This document shows, one piece after another, positions 1 through 13,186 of a DNA stretch of 64,000 nucleotides. The first letter of the stretch is position 1. Each line of letters starts with the position of its first letter. A program made the position numbers and the translations under genes. This DNA comes from Piper betle (lineage: Eukaryota; Streptophyta; Magnoliopsida; Piperales; Piperaceae). The notes under the pieces were generated by a model. That model saw only the letters and a program-made list of their open reading frames with translations. It had not been told where the DNA came from and did no database searches. The DNA lies in the NCBI GenBank assembly GCA_033002965.1, contig JAURVB010012658.1:142501-206500 (forward strand), read 5' to 3'.

Positions 1-730
1 ATATTATCTTAGTCGTGGGTAGATAATATTTTTGTCTCAACTTTGATTTTGATCGTTTGATTATAAGAACGATCCAGATTTAATAAAAAAAATAAAAAAA
101 TAAAAAATAAAATACCCTCATCACTATTTTTTTAATACGTAGTCAATAATAATATTTATTTATAATTTTAAATATATTTTGAATAAATAAATAATATTAT
201 GTATATTATTATATTATATTATCAAGTCAAATTTTAGTCAAGTTAGAAATCGATTTTGAGTCGAATTCGAATTATAACTAAGTCAAGTCGAGTTATATAT
301 ATTGCCTTTCTCAAGCTCGACTCCTCTCGGAGGATTCGAGTTCGAGTTCGAACATTTAAATATCGTTAAAATAAATTGAACATCAAATAATGCTCACAAG
401 TTAGTTCAATTTATTTATGCTCACGAGCTAGCTCAATCAATTAAATAAACAACCCTACTTATATATGCTTTGGGATCAATCCCCCTCCCCCGTTTGCATG
501 ATCATGATCATGATCAATGCTTTGTTGTTCACCTTCGGCATTGAAACTAATACACATCTTGGGTGTCTCCAACTCTGCGTGGCATGAATTGCTCAATTAG
601 TGGTTTAACTTCATCATATTGTGTGAATGGCTTCGGTTCTAAGTTATTGTGCCATCATTTTTTAAGGGAGAAATAAAGTTAAAGTAAACCTTTTTAGTTA
701 GCTTACATGAGTTGCACACTTAATTTGAAC
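1..730. other. AT-rich intergenic DNA, no gene seen
   Basis: AT-rich sequence without a convincing reading frame. Around 236-350 it contains short scattered GAGTCGA/TCGAGTT motifs of the same flavour as the duplicated block at 40411-40970, so it may be an old relic of that repeat. Nothing else can be supported. Confidence 0.5.
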
Positions 731-738
731 ATTTTTAG
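731..738. repeat. hAT target site duplication, left copy
   Basis: ATTTTTAG directly precedes the left terminal inverted repeat. It is repeated exactly at 8302-8309 after the right end. Confidence 0.88.
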
Positions 739-905
739 TAAGGGTGGGCATCAGTCAAACGGACGTCAAATAAGTTATTGTCTACGTCCATCCGAAATTT
801 TGTCAGACAAAACTTATCCAACCAAGTTAATGCCCGACTTGTCCATTGGGCTCAGATAATATTTGTGGACAGTCCGAAATTATACATTAATTACTAACCC
901 TAACC

Positions 906-978
906 CTACTTACTAACATAATCTGCTGCCGCCGCCGGCCTCCCTCACCCTCCCCGGCCATCCCCTGACCTCCCTGCG
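906..978 (+). repeat. C-rich CCCTCC-like block, left part
   Basis: A pyrimidine-rich low-complexity tract of CCTCCC-like units. It resumes at 6911 on the other side of the inserted LTR unit, so it was one block of the hAT interior before the insertion. Confidence 0.6.
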
Positions 979-1667
979 TGTAAAACCCGTGACTTGAGTC
1001 AGGGTTTTACGTTACCGAACCAATCAGTTCAACCGTTGGTTCGAGTCGAGTCAGTTTCATGAACCGCGTACTGAGTCGAGGCCAGCCGTGAGTTATGAGC
1101 GATGAGAGTCAGGTGTACCTAAATATATGATGATAAGGTCGAGAAGATGGTGAGGAATGAGTTATCATAATATATGAAAGTATGCAGTATTTTTTTCTTT
1201 TTATATGTTTGATCGTACAAATAGTTTTAGACCGAATAACGAATTAGGACGCATTGGATTATATTCGGGTGGGTTATTAGTTATAGAGCATGCTATTTGG
1301 ATGTTGCTGTGTTTGTTTTATTTTATGGGATTTTTTCATATTTTTCTAGATTTTTTTAAGGATTTATTACGAACTAGTTATTATTTTGACTTGAGTACGA
1401 AGCGAGTCAATACTTATTTACAAGTTTGCCATTGGGGTGTTTTTCTCCCCCTTACACTTCCCCCTCCTAAAACCCTCGCCACCCACTGTGGTTGTCGCCG
1501 CCGCCGCTGCCGACGCCGCACTGCCACCGATCAACGCTGCCCCGCCTCGCCGTGCCATTGCCGTACCGCCACGACCCACCCCGGCCACCGTCTTGCCGCC
1601 ACAACGCTGGAATCGCCCCACAAGCTGTGATGCTCCCCTTATCGATTCGCCCCCGTCCGAGCCGCGT

Positions 1668-4600
1668 TGTAACACCCCAATCCGGTTTACTCTCAACCCG
1701 GACCGGAACTGTTACAAAGGATCGAACTAATCGTAAACCGATTAAGTTGGCTGACCCAAAACCTAAACGACTACGACATAACCCTCTCGACGTCTCAAGA
1801 TGGAGCACGCCGCTAATGCGCAACAATATATGAATGAGATACAAACCTTAACAGGATACTACGTAAATGTCATGATAATAACTACACACCAAAATAATTA
1901 ACATAGCAACAAAATTCATAAAACTAGGAAATAAACGGACAGAACCTCCCCTAAAAGTGCAATAAGGGGATGACCTATTAGAATACGACACAATATAATA
2001 TATATATATAAAACAATAATTTATATCACAATAGACTTCAAATCATCCATACATATTGTAATTGGGTCTAGCCCACCTGCAATCTCATACTCAGCCCATT
2101 TGATTTCTTTTCATTTCAGAATAGCACATCATTACAGCCTTTCTCAAAACATTTCCACGCATTTCTAAAATAAGGCATACAAGCCTCACAAACACATGCA
2201 TAAATACTAATATATAAATCTACGACAAAAGCCAATCACATCACATCTTACGCAAAAGTCGGCGCGGCACCAGGTATGTGTGTGCAATGCAAGCGCTACT
2301 CCTTCGTCAAAGCCAGCATACGCCATTCATCATTCTCACCTACATATAGTAGAAAAACGTCAGCAACGGGTGTCACTGGTCCGGAAATAACTAATATAAA
2401 ACTAGAACATGAGAGCAAACTCTCATGGAAAGCAAACCATCATATATATCTTCCTCAAGAACTCTCATAAGGGCAACTACAGACGAGCTGTCGAGCAGCT
2501 GACTCAACAGCATCCCGATCTATCTGGTACTGTGCCACTCACAACACTTCTTTTTCAGTACTTCACGTAAAACTTTTATCCTAAGCCCTCTTCGAACCTC
2601 CATATTACTCCTGGCCTTAAGCACGTAGACCGAGCACTCTCAGGCAGTCGCCTTTAGTACCCTTTGAACCACAAGTCCGGACATGCGCTGTACTAAACAG
2701 TACCCGTAAACCTCCACGTCCTCCGGGTGTGAGGAACTCAAACGCGGATTTGTCAGGATCCCTCGGGAATGGAACAGTCCGCTGGCACTAATCCAGAGCC
2801 CACTTTGACTAGCACGACATCCGCTCATGGTATGTGCAGTCGACTCATCTTCTCTTGTCTCACTGAAAACTCGATAAAACTATTTATAGGGTTGGGTCGG
2901 GATTTATTATAATAGGCCCGAAGGCAACTTGTGGTGGATCTTATTTTCGAAAACAAACTCGAGGGATCTCATCCTCTAGGGTTATTAATTCCGAAAACCA
3001 TCGACCAGGTGACCCGTGTTAGGTGGGGTCCAATAAATCATCCACCTGACACGTCCTACAATCAATAAATCAAATCACCGATAGAATAGAGCGATAAAAC
3101 CTAAGAAGCATGTCCTAACGAACCTGTCAGAAGCTCCAAGCGCAGTCTCGTGCCTAGACGACGAGCTCCTGCAACGAACCTACATGAACATAACTATTTA
3201 CTAACGCCCATACATATATGATGTACACCTATATCACTAATATATCCACATGCATACAATCATCTAATCAAACATGACAATCATCTCAACAATCACACTA
3301 AATCTCTAATTGTCAAGCAAGTTAATAATTTTATCATTTCATATGTTACTTATTACCTAGCACTTTTAATTCCAATTTCAAAGCATACCTATTCTAATTA
3401 GGTGACAATGGTTTAATCAATTTAATCTGTTTAACTTAATGCTAGCATGCAAAACCTAATTCACACAAATTCATAAATTAACTAGTTAACAAGCATTTAA
3501 TTAACTATTCAATGGTTTACTAACAATTTCATTACTAAGCATTCACATCATACAACACAATTTACGCTAATCATCACATGTTTATCATAATCACGATTAA
3601 TTAAACAAAAATCATGAAGTTAATAAAATTAATTCTAATATGCTACTATGACCACAACATGTATGTAATAATTCTAAAAAAAAGGGAAGAACCACCTCGC
3701 GATCGGCACTGAAATCGGTGCCGATGGACGAAGGCGGTGAAGGCGAGTTGGCGGTTTTCCGGTGACTGTGCCGGTGGTTTTCCGGCAGCTCCGGTGGTTT
3801 TCCGGTGACTGCTCCAGCAAGGCAATCGGAGGTAGGGGTTAGCACCGTCTCGGTGAGCTGGACCCAATGGTGGTGACGACAAAGGTAGCCGCAGCGGTGA
3901 TGCCACTGACGGCGGCGTCGAGTGCGGTTGGGGCGGTCGGCCGCTCCAATTAGACCCACGGTCGGCCTCGACGGCGGTGCTAAGTAGGGGGAAAGGTAGG
4001 GGAAGTTGAGGGGAGAAGCTCCGACGTCATGGCGGCGGCAGTCCGGCAGAGACGGTGGCGGAATCGTGTCGGGAACTGAGGGAAATCGAGGGAGATTTCC
4101 GACGTCGCGACGGCTGGACGGTGGCCGGGAGTGGTCGAGGCGGCAAGGCGACGGCACGGCCGGGCTGGGCGACATCGATCGGCGGCCAGGTGGTGTCGAC
4201 AGCGGTGGCAAGGTGAAGAAAAGTGTCGGGGTTTGGGGAGGAAGATGAGAAGTATAGGGTGGTGGCAAAGTTGTAAATAAGACTTGACTCGACACCGGCT
4301 CGAGTCAAGAATGATAACGGACTCGGAATAAATCCTAGAAAAATCCAAAAAAATTGGGAAAAATCCCATAAAATCAAACAAAATATCACAACATCCAAAT
4401 GACATACCGTATAACTAATAACCCACACGAATACTATCTAACGCGTCCTAAGGTGTTATTCGGCCTAAACTAATTCTACGGTCACAACATAAAAATAAAA
4501 TAAAATTATCAACTATATACTCTCATATCTACTGATAACTCAGTCTGCTGATGCATATCTGACGCTATCACCGATACTTGGGTATGCATAAACCCTCATA

Positions 4601-4721
4601 GCACGTGCGCACAGTCGGCCTCGGCCCCGCACATGTGTTCTGAAAGCTAAACCGACTCAAACTACGGTCAAACCAACCGGCTAACGACTATAAAACCCTG
4701 ACTCGAGTCGTGGATTTTACA
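1668..4721 (+). mobile_element. Solo-LTR-like unit, family A copy 2, nested in copy 1
   Basis: It starts with TGTAACACCCC at 1668 and ends with GGATTTTACA at 4721, giving 3054 bp, close to the net length of copy 1. It is inserted in the GC-rich part of copy 1 in the opposite orientation: sequence on either side (up to 1667, from 4722) is continuous with copy 1. The flanking 5-mers CGCGT and CGCGC agree at four of five positions. A TATA-like tract lies near 2880. The GC-rich stretch 3700-4250 gives several overlapping open frames on both strands, which I treat as composition artefacts. Confidence 0.75.
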
Positions 4722-5199
4722 CGCGCCGCCACCACCGTGACCCCAATGACCACCCCCTTGACCTCCCTGACATTTCCCCCTTACCTAGCGCCGCCGTCGA
4801 AGCCAGCCGTGGGCCTGATCGGAGCGACCAACCGCACCAACTGAACTCGACGCCGCCGCCACAGCTGTCCTTGCCGTCACCACCATTGGGATGAGCTCAC
4901 CGAGCCAGTGCTAACCTTACCCCCGATTGCCCCGCTAAAATAATTACCAGAAAACCGCCGGGACAGTCGTCGGAAAACCGCCGAAAGTCGCCGAAAAATT
5001 GGATTCACCCAAATTTGTTAGAAATCACCTAATTTTCCACCGAATCCCTCCGATTGAACCCTATCGAACTTCGGATGTCATACGGTGCTGAATTCGAGCC
5101 ATGAATCCCGTGAGGTATAATTTATTTTAACTTAATTATTTAAAAGTATTGATTATTAGAATTGCTTGCTAGGATTGGTAAATTGCGTATTATAATTAC

Positions 5200-5200
<1 letters not shown>

Positions 5201-5234
<34 letters not shown>
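5201..5234. repeat. TA microsatellite
   Basis: A run of TA dinucleotides inside LTR-like copy 1. Confidence 0.9.
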
Positions 5235-5238
<4 letters not shown>

Positions 5239-6910
5239 GAATTGATTAAGGATAAAATATGAAATTTGTTTGATTAAGTGGTGTTAAAAAATGGAGGCTA
5301 AGAAACTAATTAGGGTAACTAGGTAATGATCATGATCTAATGCAAACTAGCCTAAGTAGATTTGCTAGAATTAATATAGGTTGATGTGTGTTGATTGATG
5401 CGTGATGGTTGCATGTGTGATATAGGATGTATGATTGCATCATGAGCGGGCGTTAGTATTTAGTTTGGATGTGTAGATACGGAGTAAGAGTTCGCCGCCT
5501 AGGCACGAGGACATGCTTGGAGCTTCTACTAGGTCCGTTTAGGACTTGTTCTCTGTTTTACGCTATCCTATTGTGTATTTGATTTATTATGTGCAGGACG
5601 AGTTAAGTGGCATTTTATCGGATCGCACTTGACTTGGGCCATTTAGCCGACAGTTTTGTTCGGATTAATAACCCTCGAGGATGAGATCCCTCGAGTCAGT
5701 TTTCGAAATTAAGATCCACCGCAAGTTGCCTTCGGGCCTAATGTATAAATCCCAACCCAGGCCTATATATGTATAGTTTTTTGCATTTTTGGTAAGAGAT
5801 GGAATGAGGGTTACTGACGGCCACGCCTTCAGATAGGGCGTGTGCTCGGAAGAGCGGGCTCTGGAGCTAGGGAGAACCCACTTCGTTCCCGAAAGATCCG
5901 GACAACTCCACCTTTGAGTTCCTCAAACCTGGAGAAGTGTGGAGGTTTACGGGTACTGCAATGCAGCGTATGTCTAGACTTGTGGTTTAAAAGGTACTAA
6001 AGGCGACTGCCTGAGAGTGTTCGGCCTTCGTGCTCAAGGCCAGGAGTAATATGGAAGGTGTAGAGGGCAAAAAGGAATGAGATTTGATGCAAGAAGCGAT
6101 AGAGAAATGGCCAAAGTATGAGAATGAGAAAGAAAGGGGGACACTGTCGACCCGATGGCGACGGCTCCCATATGTGCCCTGATGAGAGTTCTTAAGGAAG
6201 TATATAGTTTTCATTCAACAGGAGAGTTTGCTCTCCTGTGCCAGATTGATATTAGTTATTTTTCGGGCCGGTAACACTCGTTACTGACGGTTTTTCTATA
6301 TATATGTAGGTGGGAAATGCGAGGGATGAAAGCTATCGGGACTGTGGAGGAGCAGCACAGAACCGCACACACATGTACCTGCCACTTGTAATGTATAATG
6401 ATGGTGTGTTAATGCTGTGTGAATGATAATTAGAATGTTTGCCTTGATAAATTGCTTCTTATGAGATGAGCGGATAATTGTGAATGAGGAGGGAACTTTG
6501 GAGTTCAGACTCGGCTCAGATGAAAACAAATGAGATAATGACAGAATGCCACAGTAGATTGTTATATTTATCATATTTTGATAAAATGTTTATATACCCT
6601 TGTCGTGGACAGGTTGGCCCTTATTGCACTTTTAGGGAAAATTTCATCCGTTTTTTCGTAGTAATATATATATTCTTTTGATTTCTCATTTATTATTTTG
6701 TCTTGTCTTTACTTGCATGTCATGGCATGCATGTATGACTCTGTTAGAACCCAATTGTTCTCATTCATGCATTTCATGTTTGCATCTCCATCTTGAGACA
6801 CCGAGGGTAGATCCGGGTCGGCTTAACCGAATCCAGTAGATTAGCGAACGGTTTCGTTGCCGGTGACATTTCTGGGTCGGTTCAGGGGTGAGCCGAAATG
6901 GGGTGTTACA

Positions 6911-7235
6911 CCACGGCCCTTTGTCGCTGCACTCCCCGCGACCCTCTGTCACTGCCCTCCCTGTCCTCCCTCAACCTCCCTCTGCCCTTCGCCATCCTCC
7001 CCCGACCTCCACCTCCCCTCCCCCGCCCTCCCCCACCCTCCGCCGCCCTCCCCCTTCCTACTGTCACCGCCCTCCCCCGACCTCCCCTGCCCTCCTCTCA
7101 CCTCTGCCGCCCTCCCCTTTCCTCCTGTCGCCGCCCTACCCTGCCCTCCGCCACTGCCTCTACTCTGCCGCCGCCTGCCCTATTGGACCGCTGCGCTCTG
7201 CCTCCACCAGACCACCGCTCTTTGCCGCCGTAGGT
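6911..7235 (+). repeat. C-rich CCCTCC/CCGCC low-complexity block, right part
   Basis: About 320 bases built from irregular CCCTCC, CCACC and CCGCC units. All three forward frames are open and give proline/serine/leucine-rich products, which is expected from composition alone. No start context or homology supports a protein. The block lies inside the hAT element. Confidence 0.6.
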
Positions 7236-7559
7236 ATAAGATTTCTCCTCTGTTTTGAATCAACACAAGTAATACTTGATTATTTTGATGACGCCATGCA
7301 TAATGCTGATTATTTTATATTTTAAAAATACTTATAAGGTTAATAATTATTAAGTTAATAATTATTTATAATTGAATATAATGAAAAAATTATGCTAGCA
7401 AAATTGTGTAGCATTTGAATTATAAAAAATTGTGCAATTGTTTGGTGAAGGAAACTTGCATCTTGGAGGGAATAGGTACTAAATGCAAATTGATATTTTT
7501 TTAGAGATGGATCATGTACATTTCTTTACTAAATGTAAATGAGCAAAGTGGAGGTGGAA

Positions 7560-8065
7560 AAGATAGAAAAAAATCGATTGCTAAAAAGGAGAATCTATGG
7601 ATGGTTCATTATCAAAAAGAGGAAAATGTCATCCGATATATGAGCTTATTTTGATAGAAAATATGAGAAGAATGAAACATCTGTTATTTGTCATTACTGT
7701 GAAAAAATTTTGAGGGAGCAGGAAGTTATAGAACTACTTATTTATAGAGGCATGTTGAAGGGAAATGTCATAATTTCAAAATGAAGAGGACAAAAAACAT
7801 AAGTGGTGATATTGGGCAACAAATTTTCAAGATGAGAGTGAAAAAAATAGAGAATATAAAATAGAAGTTTGGAAATTTGATAAAAGAAAGAGTAGATTAT
7901 AGTTGGCCGAGGCAATTATCTTATATAAGTATTCATTTTCAATTGTGAAACATAATGGATTTAGAAGGTGGGTTAGTAACTTGTAACCATAGTTTGATGG
8001 TTTTTCGGAGAACAATTACAAGAGATTATTTTCGAATTTATGAAAAGGAGAAAAAAATATGTAAC
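7560..8065 (+). pseudogene. hAT transposase remnant (BED zinc finger and start of core)
   Basis: Several frames together recover a plant RICESLEEPER-type hAT transposase start. There is a BED finger with a WAYFDR-like aromatic region near 7640, CHYCEKIL for the cysteine pair, and RHVEGKCHNF for the His/Cys half, with a stop just before RHV. Further on comes a segment resembling the conserved region that begins F-D-x-x-x-S-R and continues LAEAIILYKYSFSIVKHNGF. A shift of frame then gives RRTITRDYFRIYEKEKK, which matches the family's R-x-T-x-x-x-D-x-x-x-x-Y-E-K-E-K stretch. At least two frameshifts and several stops are present, and the catalytic and dimerisation domains are missing. This is a dead relic of the element that encloses it. 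Confidence 0.72.
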
Positions 8066-8301
8066 TTGCAACCACAATTTTATTGTATATTATGTTTTTT
8101 AATTTTCATAAAATATAATATTAGTATTAAAAATGTTAAAGGCATTATTTTATTAATATAAAATATTGGACATTCGGTCGGACAAAAAAATATCCATATT
8201 TAACTTTTTTTAATTTGGTTAAATTTGGTCTGATATATTCACTTGGACATGCTTTGGACGTCGGTCAAACACGGACATTCGAACATCCATGCCCACCCCT
8301 A

Positions 8302-8309
8302 ATTTTTAG
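8302..8309. repeat. hAT target site duplication, right copy
   Basis: ATTTTTAG directly follows the right terminal inverted repeat and is identical to 731-738. Confidence 0.88.
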
Positions 8310-8653
8310 GGAGTCATATAAAAAAATATTTATTATGTATATTAAAGGTAAAATGCATAAATAAGAAGTTGATAAAATTGTATTTTCTATTGACATTATT
8401 ATGACTTATTTTTAAATTTTTTTAAAAATGTACTAGTTTAAAGAATATTGGAAATTTATTTTTATTATAATTATTTTGATAATTAAGATGAAAGAGTTAG
8501 AAATATTAGATTAAATTAAAATTTTATAATTACTTTTATTATTTGTTTGTCTATTTATCTAAGTAGATTTTGAGTAGTGTGCCACTAAATTGCTTTAAAA
8601 TAGAGGTGTAGTTTCTACAAACTATATGAAATGTAATTCATATATCTCATATA

Positions 8654-8656
<3 letters not shown>

Positions 8657-8717
<61 letters not shown>
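8657..8717. repeat. AT microsatellite
   Basis: About thirty AT dinucleotides, 430 bp beyond the 3' end of the kinase gene that follows. Confidence 0.95.
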
Positions 8718-8722
<5 letters not shown>

Positions 8723-9147
8723 CTCTGTTTTTAATAGTGGTATTGAAAAAAGAAAGAAAGAATTTGTTTATGCCCACTTACAGGACCAATTATTCCGTAA
8801 ACAGCAAGGTAAGATAAATATGGTCACTCCTCTGTGCTGGGACTTAACTCTAGTTTTCTCTCGCAGCGAAAAAGTAAGAAATGAGAGTTTGTCGCTTGGA
8901 GAACCTGACGAATGACATGCAGTATTTGATTTGAAGCAGGGATCAAATAGCAACTTTCATTTCTGTCTTCTCCTTCCCATGTTCTCTAGAATCTCTACGG
9001 CGCTTTCATTCTCAACTTTGGGGTAAATCTACTACAATAATGCCTTGAGAGCCACGTCTCAATGGCATCTCTTTGAACATGTAAAGATGGTCGAGCTTCT
9101 CCTAGTGGCAACACCGTATACATCTCATAAGCTCCAGAAATGCGTAA

Positions 9148-12167
<3,020 letters not shown>

Positions 12168-12207
12168 GATGGGCTAATCAATGGAAGAAGAATCAACAAC
12201 AAGATAT

Positions 12208-12234
12208 GAAGAAGAAGAAGAAGAAGAAGAAGAA
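12208..12234. repeat. GAA trinucleotide repeat in the CDPK 5' leader
   Basis: About nine GAA units (TTC on the gene strand), 41 bases upstream of the kinase start codon. Pyrimidine-rich TTC tracts are common in plant 5' UTRs. Confidence 0.85.
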
Positions 12235-13113
12235 AGGATGGTAAATGGATGAATGGTAATTGACGGATTGGAGGAGATGGAGAATGGGTCAAATTGAAGG
12301 GGAAATTTTGATATGTTTGATGGAGAGGGAATGTAGGGAGGAATTTGAACCAAGGAGCGGAACGGAAAGGGGAGGTTGGGAGGAGTTGGCGGGAAGTTTC
12401 GACTGTTTTTTTATTGTCTTCTCTCTAAGTTTTGTACCAAGATAATGGGATTTGATTAGGATGAGCTGTAAGGATATGAGAAGATGTTATTATATTACAT
12501 AAATGGAACCGCTCTGATCAGCATACCTAAGCCGAAGATAATCTCTGATTCTTTTCATATCCAGCCAACCATTTAGAATATTTAATTTCATTGGTAACAT
12601 TACACGTGCAGAATCTATCGTCCCGTCTTTTGCTTACCAATCTACACTTGGTACAAGCTCATCTATATTCTTGTGGAACGGTTGCAGGCGTTGAAACAAC
12701 TGATAATTCTCTTGGGCAGGGCATATTTTTGGTAGTACACCTATTATCGGTTGAACAAGGGAAAGTTTCTGTTGCGGGCAGTTTTGTGCTTTTGATAAAT
12801 AGACGTTTAAGGGAGTTGGTTAACCGGTGGGACGAGCTGGATGCATCTATTACTGACCGAGAAGGCCATTTCAGTTAGAGGTAGATATTTGAGATGCTCG
12901 TGAGGGGGAAGTTAACAAGAGATTAGTTGCGCTCTCTCTCAAAGCTGGCACCAAAAAAGATTAATGGCTTCCTCGCCTGGCTTGTCATAGACCATCGCCG
13001 TAGAGGATAAACATAGTACAAGGAAAATGTAACTGTTAATTAACGAGATCAATTGGGTAAATGGATGATTATTATTGTTAAAATATTTTATTGAGCAGAT
13101 GATAGTTCGTCGC
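12235..13113. other. Intergenic region between CDPK and tRNA-Ala
   Basis: This should hold the kinase promoter (minus strand) and the tRNA upstream region. Short open frames are present, none with recognisable homology. No repeat is apparent. Confidence 0.4.
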
Positions 13114-13186
13114 GGGGGTGTAGCTCATATGGTAGAGCGCTCGCTTCGCATGCGAGAGGCACGGGGTTCGATTCCCCGCACCTCCA
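13114..13186 (+). tRNA. tRNA-Ala(CGC): tRNA-Ala (anticodon CGC)
   Basis: 73 nt fold into a full cloverleaf. The acceptor stem GGGGGTG pairs with CACCTCC and includes a G-T pair. The A box TAGCTCATATGG and B box GGTTCGATTCC lie at normal spacing. The anticodon arm CTCGC-TTCGCAT-GCGAG places CGC in the anticodon, decoding alanine GCG codons. No intron and no encoded CCA, as expected for a nuclear gene. A short T run near 13195 could end Pol III transcription. Confidence 0.96.

Larger units (their letters stand above)
979..6910 (-). mobile_element. Solo-LTR-like unit, family A copy 1 (minus strand, interrupted)
   Basis: On the minus strand the unit runs from TGTAACACCCC (end at 6910) to GGTTTTACA (end at 979), i.e. 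TG...CA like an LTR. Its net length is about 2.88 kb once the nested copy at 1668-4721 is removed. No tRNA primer site, gag or pol adjoins it, so it looks like a solo LTR. TGTAACACCC starts are common in plant gypsy/chromovirus LTRs. The flanking 5-mers CTGCG (974-978) and CCACG (6911-6915) differ by two transitions, consistent with a decayed CCGCG duplication. A GC-rich section, an AT section and a TATATATAGG-like promoter region are shared with the other copies. Confidence 0.7.
739..8301 (+). mobile_element. Decayed hAT-superfamily DNA transposon with nested LTR insertions
   Basis: The ends form a 13-bp terminal inverted repeat with one mismatch (739-751 TAAGGGTGGGCAT; 8289-8301 reads TAGGGGTGGGCAT on the minus strand). 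They are flanked by a perfect 8-bp duplication ATTTTTAG at 731-738 and 8302-8309. An 8-bp duplication and a short GGGTGGGCA-type end are hallmarks of plant hAT elements. Inside, 7560-8065 encodes a broken hAT transposase. Removing the later insertion at 979-6910 leaves about 1.6 kb, so the original element was already internally deleted. The transposase is frameshifted and carries stops, so the copy cannot move by itself. Confidence 0.88.

Noticed and set aside
1205..1844. Overlapping open frames on both strands with Pro/Arg-rich products
   Set aside because: They lie in the GC-rich section of LTR-like copy 1 and similar frames recur in the other copies; composition explains them.
3612..4428. 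A 227-codon minus-strand frame and overlapping partners
   Set aside because: Same GC-rich LTR section in copy 2; several frames are open at once and none has domain-like sequence.
6857..7325. Three overlapping Pro/Ser-rich forward frames
   Set aside because: Result of CCCTCC repeats; no start context or homology. Kept only as a low-complexity block.
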